Below are positions 36,788-44,256 of a stretch of DNA of 64,000 bases, piece by piece. Origin of the DNA: Streptomyces sp. 6-11-2 (lineage in GTDB: Bacteria > Actinomycetota > Actinomycetes > Streptomycetales > Streptomycetaceae); the NCBI RefSeq assembly GCF_006540305.1, contig NZ_BJOR01000001.1:4092001-4156000 (forward strand), given 5' to 3'. The stretch's first letter is position 1; each line of letters starts with the position of its first letter. Below the pieces are notes generated by a model. The model was not told where the DNA came from, made no database searches, and was given only the letters and a program-made list of their open reading frames with translations. Made by a program: the position numbers and the translations under genes.

Positions 36788-37147
36788 ATGTCGGTAGTCG
36801 AACAGCACGCACGAGCCCACATCCTCACGGACGACGTCCCCGAGGACGTCGGGGCCGTCCCGGTCGTCCTGCGCTACGACCCCCTTCAGGACCCGCGCGC
36901 CGTGCAGGTGGACCTGCCCGGCCCGCACGCGTGGACCTTCCCCCGGTCACTGCTCGAACAGGGGCTGCGCGCCCCGGTCGGCAGCGGTGACGTGCGGGTG
37001 TGGCCCTGCGGCCGGGTGCAGGCCGTGATCGAGTTCCACTCCGCGCGCGGTGTCTCGGTGGTACAGCTCGAGACGAAGACACTGCTCAGGTTCCTGCGGC
37101 GGACCTACCTGGCGGCGGCGTCACCGGCGGTGGTCGCCCACGGGTGA
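36788..37147 (+). CDS. ssgE: SsgA-like protein (SsgE-type), cell division/sporulation
   Basis: 119 aa. SsgA-like proteins occur only in sporulating actinomycetes and guide septum formation, peptidoglycan maturation and spore release. Seen: VPVVLRYDPLQDPRAVQVDLPGPHAWTFPRSLLEQGLRAPVGSGDVRVWP and VVQLETKTLLRFLRRTYLAAA, the SALP core. The match to SsgE rests on my memory of its place next to paired PBP genes and cbi genes in S. coelicolor; family membership is certain, the paralogue less so. Upstream is a 128-bp gap shared with the divergent cbiM promoter. The tandem PBP genes downstream make a link to wall remodelling plausible. Confidence 0.85.
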   Translation: MSVVEQHARAHILTDDVPEDVGAVPVVLRYDPLQDPRAVQVDLPGPHAWTFPRSLLEQGLRAPVGSGDVRVWPCGRVQAVIEFHSARGVSVVQLETKTLLRFLRRTYLAAASPAVVAHG

Positions 37148-37292
37148 CGCCCGCGGGTGACGACTGCCGCCGGAGACGTGGGTCGGTCGGTGACGACGGC
37201 CGCCGGAGACGTGGGCTTGCCGGAGACGTGGGCCGGTCGGTGACGACGGCCGCCGGTGATGTGCGCGGCCGTCAGCTCCTGTGCCCGGCCGC
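37148..37292. repeat. CGGTCGGTGACGACGGCCGCCGGAGACGTGG-type imperfect repeats
   Basis: After ssgE the sequence repeats GGTGACGAC, GCCGCCGGAGACGTGGG and GGTCGGTGACGACGGCCG two to three times. No coding frame is convincing. It separates convergent genes. Confidence 0.55.
37246..37274. terminator. bidirectional hairpin between ssgE and the PBP gene
   Basis: GACGGCCGC / GCGGCCGTC, 9-bp perfect stem with an 11-nt loop, between two convergent stops (37147 and 37295). Confidence 0.55.
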
Positions 37293-37294
37293 CG

Positions 37295-39010
37295 TCAGCT
37301 CCCCGCCTTCAGCAGGGACGCCACTATCGGACCGGCCGTGTCGCCGCCGTGGCCGCCCGCCTGGACGACACCCGCGGCCGCGAGGTCGCCGCGGTAGGCG
37401 GTGAACCAGCCGTTGGCCTTCTTCTGGTTGTCGACCTCGGCGGAGCCCGTCTTCGCGCCGTAGTCCGGACCGAGTCCGGCCATGGCCTCGGCGGCCGTGC
37501 CGTACGCGGCGGTGTACTGCATCACCTCGCGCAGCTGGGACAGGGTGGAGGCGGACATCGTCCGGGAGGCCGTGGCCAGCTTGCGGTTGTCGACGGACGG
37601 GGAGACCAGGTACGGCTGGTGGAAGACGCCCGCCTTGACCGTCGAGGCCACCGACGCCATGTTCAGCGGGTTCATACGGACCCCGCCCTGCCCGATGAGC
37701 GAGGCGCCCATCGGGGCCGCCGACTGCACCGGGACCGCGCCGTCGAAGGACGGCACTCCGATCGCCCAGTTGTCCAGCGCCAGGCCGAAGACCTGCTGGG
37801 CCTGCTGGGTCAGGTCGGAGTTCTTGAGCTTCGGCGCCTGGCTGATGAAGGCCGTGTTGCAGGAGCGGGCGAAGCTCGCCTTGAAGGTGCCGTCCTTGAT
37901 CTCGAACTTCTTGTCGTTCTGGAACTTCCAGCCGCCGTAGGTGAAGAACTTCGGGCAGGGGTGCGGCTTGTTCACCGAGGCCAGCTTCTTCTCGAAGAGC
38001 AGCGACGAGGTGATGATCTTCATCGTGGAGCCGGGGGCGAGGGAGCCCTGGAAGGCGGTGTTGAAGCCGTGGTTGGAGTTCGCCACCGCGAGGATCTCAC
38101 CGGTCGACGGACGCATCAGGACCACCGAGGCCCGCTCGGTCTTGGACACCTCCTTCTCGGCCGCCGCCTGGAGGGACGGGCTCAGCGTCGTCTTCACCGT
38201 GCCCGGCGTGCCCTTGCTCAGCTCGACGAGCGTCTTGTCGGACAGCTCCGCCTTCTTCGACGCCTTGCCGCGGATCACACGCAGCTCCACGCCCGCGCTG
38301 CCGCCGGCCGTCTCGCCGTACTTCTCGCGCAGCCCGTCCAGGACCGGACCCAGCGACGGGTACTTGGCGGTGGTCATCTCGTCGCCGTCCCGGTCCAGGG
38401 CCTTGACCGGCGGGGTGCCGGACTCGCCCGTGACGAGGGTGTCGCCGTCCTTCAGCTCGGGGTGGACGACGGAGGAGTGCCAGTCCACGACCGGCTTGCC
38501 GTCCGCGGCGCCCCGGACGACGGTCAGCGCGCTGTCGTACGCCAGGGGCTTGGTCAGGCCCTTGTACGACACCGTGGCCTTCACGGAGAACGGCACCTTG
38601 CCGCCCGCGGCGGTGCCCGCGGTCAGGGTGACGTCCTTCAGATGCGCGTCCTTGGCGTAACCGGTCAGCAGGGCGGTGGCCGCCGCGGTGTCGCTGGTCG
38701 CGGCTGCCGCCTCGGCGGGCTTGCCCTGCTGCCAGGCCGCCAGGAACCCCTCTGCCGCGGTCCGCACCTCGGTCGCCGACAGCGGGCCGGTGTTCTTCTT
38801 CGCCTCGCCGTCGCCGGCCGCCGACTGTGTCCGGTCGGCCGCCCCGCCGCCCCCGTACAGCGCGTAGACGCCGATGCCTGCCCCGACGACGACCACGGCG
38901 ATCACCCCACCGACCACAGCCGGAGTCGTCTTCCGTCGCTCGGCGACGCGCCTTCTCTTGCCCACTGCCTTCCGTCCTCCGCCAGTCCCCCGGGGCCCTC
39001 GCTGCCCCAT
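37295..39010 (-). CDS. penicillin-binding protein (transpeptidase), copy 1
   Basis: 571 aa from the ATG at 39008-39010; a GTG at 38963-38965 (start VGKRRRVAERRK, GGAGG upstream) is an equally good start. Short basic N-terminus, one membrane anchor (TPAVVGGVIAVVVVGAGIGVYALY), an NTF2-like domain (about 75-190: AAEGFLAAWQQGKPAEAA ... SALTVVRG), then the transpeptidase: SxxK APGSTMKIITS, SxN ARSCNTAFI, KTG YGAKTGSAEVDNQ. Class B type without a glycosyltransferase domain. It cross-links peptidoglycan outside the membrane. The tandem paralogue at 39583 shares the whole architecture, so they arose by duplication. Confidence 0.92.
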   Translation of the reverse strand: MGQRGPRGTGGGRKAVGKRRRVAERRKTTPAVVGGVIAVVVVGAGIGVYALYGGGGAADRTQSAAGDGEAKKNTGPLSATEVRTAAEGFLAAWQQGKPAEAAAATSDTAAATALLTGYAKDAHLKDVTLTAGTAAGGKVPFSVKATVSYKGLTKPLAYDSALTVVRGAADGKPVVDWHSSVVHPELKDGDTLVTGESGTPPVKALDRDGDEMTTAKYPSLGPVLDGLREKYGETAGGSAGVELRVIRGKASKKAELSDKTLVELSKGTPGTVKTTLSPSLQAAAEKEVSKTERASVVLMRPSTGEILAVANSNHGFNTAFQGSLAPGSTMKIITSSLLFEKKLASVNKPHPCPKFFTYGGWKFQNDKKFEIKDGTFKASFARSCNTAFISQAPKLKNSDLTQQAQQVFGLALDNWAIGVPSFDGAVPVQSAAPMGASLIGQGGVRMNPLNMASVASTVKAGVFHQPYLVSPSVDNRKLATASRTMSASTLSQLREVMQYTAAYGTAAEAMAGLGPDYGAKTGSAEVDNQKKANGWFTAYRGDLAAAGVVQAGGHGGDTAGPIVASLLKAGS

Positions 39011-39582
39011 CGCCCCCACGATCCTCAATGACGGCCCCACCCTAGGGCCTCTCTCACGGATGCGTCCGGGGGCGGGGGCCGGGTCCTGTCCGGGGGCGGG
39101 GGTCGGGTCCCGTGCGGGTTGGTGGTGCCGGAGCCGGTGCCGGAGCGGTCGGCGGACGGACACCGCCGGGTCGCCCGGTCCGCCCGGGTCTCTCCGGCCA
39201 CCCGGCCTGCCCGGCCCTCGGGTCCGGCCGGCCCTCCGAGTGCTCGGGTCATCCGGTCCTCGGTGGCTTCGTGCGGGTGAGCCGGATGCCGACCGCGCCC
39301 GCACCGTCCAGTCGCGCGGCCAGGTGGAGGGGGCGGCAGTGCCGCCCCGGGCGGCGGCGACAGCCCGGCAGACCGCGGCCACTACTTTCGGCCGGTCCAG
39401 CAGCACGGCTGCTCCGGCTCCTCGAGGTCTTCCAGTGTCTCCGGGGCTCCCGGTCCTCCCGGCCCGACCGGGCGTGCGGCCCCTCCGGGCGTGCGGTCCT
39501 ACGGTCGTGCGGTCGGACCGGGCGGGCCGCCCGGTCGGGCGATGCCGGCCGGGCGGTCGGGTGCGCCATCGTTCGAGGGCGG
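39011..39582. other. 572-bp GC-rich gap between tandem PBP genes, with repeats
   Basis: No convincing gene. Holds a near-exact 24-bp tandem pair around 39065-39112 (TCCGGGGGCGGGGGCCGGGT units), runs of CCCGGCC/CCGGTC motifs (39170-39250), and CGTGCGGTC/GGGCGGTC repeats (39470-39565). Open frames here carry no recognisable domain and their amino-acid composition is Arg/Gly/Pro only. It must contain the promoter of PBP copy 1. Confidence 0.5.
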
Positions 39583-41208
39583 TCAGCCCGCCGTGCGCAG
39601 GACGGCCGCCACGATCGGGCCCGCCGCGTCGCCGCCGTGCCCGCCCTCCTGGGTCATGGCGGCGGCCGCCATGTCGTTGTGGTAGCCGGTGAACCAGCTG
39701 TTGGACTTGGCCTGGCCGTCGACCTCGGCGGAGCCGGTCTTCGCGCCGATGCTGCCGCCGAGCCCGGACATCGCGGGGGCCGCGGTGCCGCTGGTGGCGG
39801 TGCGGTTCATCATCTGCCGCAGCTGGGTGACCGTGTCGGTCGACAGGCCCCGGGCCTGGGCCAGCGGGCGGCCGTCGAGCGTCACGGACACGATGACGGG
39901 CTGGCGGAAGGTGCCGGTCATCGCGGTCGCCGTCACCGACGCCATGTTCAGCGGGCTCATCTGCACCTGGCCCTGCCCGATCAGGTTGGCGGCGGTGTCC
40001 GGGCCGCCCGAGGCGGGGACGGAGCCGTCGAAGGACGGTATGCCGACCTTCCAGTTGTCCCGGCCGAGCCCGAAGCGCTCCTCGGCCTCCCTGGTCAGGG
40101 AGTCCACCTGGACCTCGTCCGCGTACTTCACGAACGCCGTGTTGCAGGACCGGGCGAAGCTCTCCGAGAGGGTGGCGTGCTCGTTGGGCTGCATGTTCTT
40201 GAGGTTGTGGAACGTCTGGCTCTGCCACACCGCCTCGTTCGGGCAGGGCGCGGGGCCGCCGGCCCTCGTGATCCTGTTGTCGATCAGGGTGGCCGCACTG
40301 ATGATCTTCATGGTGGAGCCCGGCGCGAGCCGGCCGAGGAAGGCCGCGTTGAAGCCGTCGGCCCGGTGGTTGGCGACCGCGAGCACCTCGCCGGTGGACG
40401 GCTTCACGGCGACCACGGACGACTCGGAGTACCGCTGCACGGCCTGCTCGGCCGCCGCCTGCGCACTCGCGCTGAGGGTGGTCCGCAGCTTGCCCGGCCG
40501 TCCCTTGGCCAGGGTGATCAGCGGGGTCTCGGCGGCGCCGGAGGTCTCGTGCCGAATGCTCAGCTCGACCGACGGCTCGCCGCCCGCCTTGTCGCCGTAC
40601 TTGGCCCGCAGCTCGTCCAGGATCGGCCCGAGCGAGGGGTACTTGTCCTTGGTCAGCACGGCGCCGTCGCGGTCGACGGCCTCGATCGGCGGGGACGCCG
40701 ACGCCCCGGTGACGAGCGTGTCGCCCTTGACCAGGTCGGGGTGTACGACCGAGGGCTGCCAGTCGACCAGCGGCTGGTGGGTGGACACGCCCCGCACGAT
40801 GGTCAGCCGGCTGTCGTAGGCCAGCGGCTTGGACTTCCCGTCGTACGAGACGGTGGCCTTGACCGAGAAGGGCACGGTGGCCCCGGAGGCGGTCCCGGGC
40901 GTGATCTTCACATCGATGATGTGCGCGTCGCGTCCGTAGGCCGTGAGCAACTCCTCGGCCGCCTCGGGGAAGTCCGTGTACGACGCGGCCTCCGCCGCCT
41001 CGTTCTTCTCCCAGGCCGCGAGGAACTTCGCCGAGGTCTCCTTCACCTCGTCCCGGCTCGGTGGCCCGGTCCTGGCGGGCGCCGGCCCGCCGGCCGCGAC
41101 CGTGTTCCCGTTCAGCGCGGACACGAAGTTGTACGTCCCGTATCCCGCCCCGCCGATCATCGCGGCGAACACCCCGCCGATGATGGCGGCCTTGACCCCC
41201 TTGCGCAT
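39583..41208 (-). CDS. penicillin-binding protein (transpeptidase), copy 2
   Basis: 541 aa from the ATG at 41206-41208, chosen because GGAGGGAG lies 7 nt upstream; an ATG 30 bases earlier would add MGPQRGGSAS, which is translated leader. Membrane anchor AAIIGGVFAAMIGGAGYGTYNFV, NTF2-like domain (KFLAAWEKNEAAEAASYTD ... SRLTIVRG), transpeptidase motifs APGSTMKIISA (SxxK), ARSCNTAFV (SxN) and IGAKTGSAEVDGQ (KTG). Same order and spacing as copy 1. Both copies sit next to the SsgA-like gene and not far from pmt and rpf, consistent with a wall-remodelling neighbourhood. Confidence 0.92.
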   Translation of the reverse strand: MRKGVKAAIIGGVFAAMIGGAGYGTYNFVSALNGNTVAAGGPAPARTGPPSRDEVKETSAKFLAAWEKNEAAEAASYTDFPEAAEELLTAYGRDAHIIDVKITPGTASGATVPFSVKATVSYDGKSKPLAYDSRLTIVRGVSTHQPLVDWQPSVVHPDLVKGDTLVTGASASPPIEAVDRDGAVLTKDKYPSLGPILDELRAKYGDKAGGEPSVELSIRHETSGAAETPLITLAKGRPGKLRTTLSASAQAAAEQAVQRYSESSVVAVKPSTGEVLAVANHRADGFNAAFLGRLAPGSTMKIISAATLIDNRITRAGGPAPCPNEAVWQSQTFHNLKNMQPNEHATLSESFARSCNTAFVKYADEVQVDSLTREAEERFGLGRDNWKVGIPSFDGSVPASGGPDTAANLIGQGQVQMSPLNMASVTATAMTGTFRQPVIVSVTLDGRPLAQARGLSTDTVTQLRQMMNRTATSGTAAPAMSGLGGSIGAKTGSAEVDGQAKSNSWFTGYHNDMAAAAMTQEGGHGGDAAGPIVAAVLRTAG

Positions 41209-41301
41209 GGAAGCGCTCCCTCCCCGTTGCGGCCCCACCGCACTGTAGGTGGCCGCCGGGGCAACTGTGAGGGCTGTTTTCGGATGGTGTCCGAACAGTG
41301 A

Positions 41302-41772
41302 TCAGCCGGCTGACTCAGACCCAGGTGTCCAGCCACATCCGTGAACGCCACGAGTCGATCGGAATCGACGTCCCCGTGTACAGCGGCCAGAAGGGTTCGA
41401 TGCCAGATAGAGGCTGTCGACGGCCTTCCGGGTGCGGCCCTCACTGCTCGGCATCAGATGCGTATAGGTCCGCAGCGTGAACCCTGGGTCGCTGTGACCG
41501 AGGTGCGAACTCAGAGCCCGGATGCTCTCGCCCGCGTCCAGCAGCACGGAGGCGTAGAAGTGCCTGAGCGCGTGCATGCCGTGTTCGGGGGCCGACGCGT
41601 ACCGCTCGCCTGCCTCCCGCGCTGGGATGATGCCTGCGGCGGCCAGAGCGGGCTTCCAGTGGTGGTCGTTGAAGTTCCGGCTGCGCCGCTGTGGTCTCGC
41701 ATCTGTGGGAGGGACAGCCGTGCCGCGATGCCCTCCTGTTGGGCGCTTTGCTAGCGGCGGGATCGGTAATCA
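41302..41772 (-). pseudogene. truncated tyrosine recombinase (integrase), C-terminal part only
   Basis: The open frame reads ...RRSRNFNDHHWKPALAAAGIIPA, then HGMHALRHFYASVLLDAG and LSSHLGHSDPGFTLRTYTHLM, then SSEGRTRKAVDSLY. Present are the HxLRH box, the second His (LGHSD) and the nucleophile Tyr (TYTHL). The first catalytic Arg and the whole DNA-binding N-terminus are missing: an in-frame TGA stops the frame near 41776. After AVDSLY the frame runs into the att repeat. So the element can no longer move by its own enzyme. It resembles integrases of Streptomyces integrative plasmids and phages. Confidence 0.85.
41317..41393 (-). repeat. att copy A: displaced 3' end of pmt
   Basis: 77 bp, 73 identical to 45328-45404. 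On the minus strand it still encodes ...SWRSRMWLDTWV followed by TGA, i.e. the last 25 codons of Pmt. The four mismatches inside the coding frame are all synonymous (Gly, Pro, Arg, Leu codons). This should be the original chromosomal end of pmt, pushed about 4 kb away by integration. Confidence 0.9.
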
Positions 41773-41915
41773 CTGTGGAGGCCTCGGACCGTAGGCGAGC
41801 TGCTCGACAGAGTCCTTGAAGGTCAGCCGTGGAAAGCGCTGCGCGTGGACGAGGCATCCGGCGGGTGTCATGCTCACGGCGACGCCGGCGGGGGTTCGGC
41901 GCGTAGGGAGGGACC

Positions 41916-42263
41916 ATGGAGCTCTATCTCGCCGTACCTCTTGTTCTGGTGGCGTTGCTCGTTGCCGCCATGGGCGTGGCGGCGGTGACCCGTGGCTGGG
42001 TGCCCCCGTGGAACCGGCGTCAAGTTCGCCGCGTTCGCCTCTACGGCCGGGGTCAGTTGATACTTGCTGTCGCCCTCTGCTTGCAGGCATTCAGGCTAGG
42101 GACCAGCAATCCCGCCATCCGGTCGTTGGGGACCCTGTTCGGCAGTGGGCTTCTGCTGGCCGGCATCTTCGTGACAAGGGCGAGCTTTCGCGCGGGTGGT
42201 AATCGACAGGGCAGCCGCACGGTGTCGTCGGGCGCGGGTCCGACGCGCAGGGAGAGACCGTGA
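41916..42263 (+). CDS. small membrane protein, tandem copy 1 (intact)
   Basis: 115 aa, ATG with GGGAGGGACC before it. Three hydrophobic segments: YLAVPLVLVALLVAAMGVAAV (N-terminal), GQLILAVALCLQAFRLG, and TLFGSGLLLAGIFVTRA. A conserved TRGWVPPWNRRQVRRVRLYG block lies between TM1 and TM2, and the protein ends with GGNRQGSRTVSSGAGPTRR. I recognise no family. Two further copies follow in tandem with the same leader (GGTTCGGCGxGxAGGGAGGGACC). The stop overlaps the start of copy 2 (GTGA). Cargo of the integrated element. Confidence 0.75.
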   Translation: MELYLAVPLVLVALLVAAMGVAAVTRGWVPPWNRRQVRRVRLYGRGQLILAVALCLQAFRLGTSNPAIRSLGTLFGSGLLLAGIFVTRASFRAGGNRQGSRTVSSGAGPTRRERP

Positions 42264-42619
42264 AGGTCTACATGGCCATACCAGGTGTTCTGATCGCGTT
42301 GCTCTTCGCCGCCTCCGGCGTAGCGGGGATTACGCGTGGCTGGGTGCACCCCAGGCCTCCCACGAACCGGCGGCCGGTCCACCGCCCTCGCCTCTATGGC
42401 TGAGGCCAGTTGGTATATGCCTTCGGCCTGTGCTGGTATGCGGTGTTCTGGCTGGTGCTCACTGACCCCGACATTCGGCCGTGGGGGGCCCTGGCCAGCG
42501 GCGCGCTTGGACTGACCGGCATCACCTTGATGATGATGGGCCAGTACAGGGGTCGTAATCGGCAGGGCAGCGGCACGGTTTCGTCCGGTGTGGGTTCGGC
42601 GTGCAGGGAGGGACCATGA
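42260..42619 (+). pseudogene. small membrane protein, tandem copy 2 (nonsense codon)
   Basis: GTG start at 42260 overlapping the copy 1 stop; KVYMAIPGVLIALLFAASGV, then ITRGWVHPRPPTNRRPVHRPRLYG and an in-frame TGA at about 42402, where copies 1 and 3 have CGG and TGG. After the stop the same frame continues with full similarity (GQLVYAFGLCWYAVFWLVLT ... GLTGITLMMMGQYRGRNRQGS) to 42619. So a single base change (TGG to TGA) broke it. The frame after the stop could still be translated from an internal start. Confidence 0.8.
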
Positions 42620-42938
42620 GGCTCTATATCGCCATACCTTTTGTTCTGGTGGCGTCGCTCTACGCCGCCGCGGGCGTAGCGGCGGTTACCCGTGGCTGGG
42701 TGCCCTCCTGGAACCGGCGTCGAGTTCGCCGCGTGCGCCTCCACGGCTGGGGTCAGTTGGTGGTTGCCTTCGGCGTGTGTTGGCAGGTGGTCTTCGGGCT
42801 GGTGATCAGCGGCCCTGGCATCCGGGAGTGGGGGCCAAGTCCGGCGGCGTGCTTCTCCTGACCGGCTTCATCGTGATGGGGGTGGGCCAGTACACGGGTG
42901 GTAATCGACAGGGGCAGCGGCGTGCCCTAGCCGACTGA
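42616..42938 (+). pseudogene. small membrane protein, tandem copy 3 (frameshift in a G-run)
   Basis: ATG at 42616; RLYIAIPFVLVASLYAAAGVAAV, TRGWVPSWNRRRVRRVRLHGWGQLVVAFGVCWQ. At about 42828-42832 copy 3 has five G where copy 2 has six. The original frame therefore ends at 42861 with ...EWGPSPAACFS. The shifted frame resumes the family sequence (KSGGVLLLTGFIVMGVGQYTGGNRQGQ) and ends at 42938. This is either a real -1 frameshift, a slippage-prone switch, or a sequencing error. Confidence 0.78.
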
Positions 42939-42981
42939 GTTCCCTGGTCACAGACGGCTGCCTGATCGCTAGGCTCCCCGC

Positions 42982-43299
42982 ATGACTGAGCCTGAGGACG
43001 GGACTGAGTACGTGCAGCTGTCGATCGCCACGCCGGAACGTGAACAAGCCGTCGCCCTCGCCAGGGGTACAGTCCAGGGGCGTCTGGCCGTCGGTTCCCA
43101 GGTCATCGGCCCCGTGGTGTCGATGTTTTGGCACCTTGGCGAGTTCGGGGAGCGCGAGGAGTGGCGGCTGCTGCTGACCACGACCTTCGAGCAGTACCCG
43201 GAGCTGGAGAAGTACCTGTTGGAGCATCACCCGTGGGACAACCCCGAGGTGGTGATCACCGGCGAGATCCAGGTCTTTCGGCTCCCATACCCGTCGTAG
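42982..43299 (+). CDS. CutA-like protein
   Basis: 105 aa. Resembles the CutA/divalent-cation-tolerance fold: YVQLSIATPEREQAVALARGTVQGRLAVGSQVIGPVVSMFWHLGEF, then EREEWRLLLTTTFEQYPELEKYLLEHHPWDNPEVV, which corresponds to the CutA pattern (A)xxLVexxLAAcvqixxPxxSxYxWxGxxxxxxEwxLxxKTxxxxxxxLexxIxxxHpYexPeI. The Cys of classic CutA1 is absent and the KT is TT, so it is a divergent member. CutA proteins form trimers; their role is unclear. It is in the integrated element, not near any metal gene. Confidence 0.75.
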   Translation: MTEPEDGTEYVQLSIATPEREQAVALARGTVQGRLAVGSQVIGPVVSMFWHLGEFGEREEWRLLLTTTFEQYPELEKYLLEHHPWDNPEVVITGEIQVFRLPYPS

Positions 43300-43404
43300 T
43301 CACCGATCTCCTCTCGGTCGGCGTGACGCGATAAAAGCGACGGAGCATCACCACAGGGCGCCCCGCAGTGCCTTAAGTGGAGCGCGGACAACGCCTCACC
43401 GGTC

Positions 43405-43515
43405 TCAGCCGTGGAAGTGGTTGCGCTTGATCACGGCCTTGCGGATGTTGACCGTCGTCCCGCCGCTGTGGCCGCGCGCGCTGAAGACCTGCACGGCGAT
43501 CCAGCCCCCGCCGCT
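43405..43515 (-). pseudogene. 3' fragment of an unidentified gene
   Basis: The minus-strand frame ...GWIAVQVFSARGHSGGTTVNIRKAVIKRNHFHG-stop has G/C at nearly every third position, typical of real coding DNA here, whereas the opposite frame over the same bases does not. The signal fades upstream of about 43515. So it looks like the last 35 codons of a gene whose front is gone. I cannot name the family. Confidence 0.4.
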
Positions 43516-43797
43516 GGGCTGCGGAACAGGCTCCAGGCCGGACCGGCCGCCCGCGCCGAGGCCGAGGCGGCGGTCACCGAGCTGCGCCGGCTGCTGGCCG
43601 ACGCCGAACGGCGCGGCTTGCGGGAGCGGTTCGCGCAGGCATCGGTCGACCTGCTCCGGGGGCAGGACACCGACCGGGCTGCCCTCGCAGCCGGGACGGA
43701 CTTCGAGCGGGACCCGGACGCCTACCGACGGCTCCTGGAGGGCCTCGCACCTCGCGAGGCTGCGGCCCGGCCGGAGCCTCTCCGACGCCGCCGCTGA
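43510..43797 (+). pseudogene. coding-like fragment, coiled-coil, facing the previous fragment
   Basis: The plus frame ARAEAEAAVTELRRLLADAERRGLRERF, then AQASVDLLRG and DAYRRLLEGLAPREAAARPE has third-position G/C bias and a heptad-like Leu/Ala pattern. It ends at a TGA at 43797. No good start is visible before it, because the upstream part of the frame lacks codon bias. It seems to be the end of a second broken gene joined head-on to the first. Family unknown. Confidence 0.4.
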
Positions 43798-44111
43798 CCG
43801 CCCCGCCCGGAACTGGCCCCGTACGGACAGCACTCGTATCAAATCCAGCCCCGACCATGTTGCATCCTGAACCCGGTCCAGCGCCCGGCCTTCCTGATGA
43901 CCGAGAGATTGAAGGGCAGGCCCCTTGACCTGGCTCTGGTCCCTCAGGTGTCCCCCGGTAGAGGGCGGCACACGGAACGCCGCAGGTCGTAGGCGGTGAA
44001 CGGAGCCCGCTGTAAAGCTGCTCCTACCAGTGGGCAGGCTTGTGCGTCCTTGATCCGCCGGACAGACGTCCGCTGATCGTGTCGGGGACGGCTATGGCGA
44101 CGGAGGGACGG
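43798..44111. other. gap within the element
   Basis: No supported gene. A minus-strand frame contains the phrase FTAYDLRRSVCR near 43980, faintly like an integrase box, but there is no more of the domain. Confidence 0.35.
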
Positions 44112-44255
44112 GTGTGGCTCAATTGCCGTCGGTGCGACGCCGTTGGCCCGACGGCGCGGAGGGGGAGGGCGGCAGGCGACGTGGTGAGCGCGGTGGGGCT
44201 GGTGGTCGTGACGGCTGTGTTGACGGTCTGCTCCCGCGCGCGGCGGAGGGCCTGA
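44112..44255 (+). CDS. possible short protein upstream of the membrane protein gene
   Basis: A GTG with GGAGGG before it starts VWLNCRRCDAVGPTARRGRAAGDVVSAVGLVVVTAVLTVCSRARRRA (47 aa): a CxxC pair, a basic stretch and one hydrophobic helix. The stop TGA is one base before the ATG of the next gene, which suggests translational coupling. The length makes this uncertain. Confidence 0.4.
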   Translation: MWLNCRRCDAVGPTARRGRAAGDVVSAVGLVVVTAVLTVCSRARRRA

Positions 44256-44256
44256 C

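Noticed and set aside
36630..36790. Cobalamin riboswitch before cbiM
   Set aside because: No B12-box-like sequence is visible, and the promoter appears to lie within a few bases of the start codon, leaving no room for a leader.
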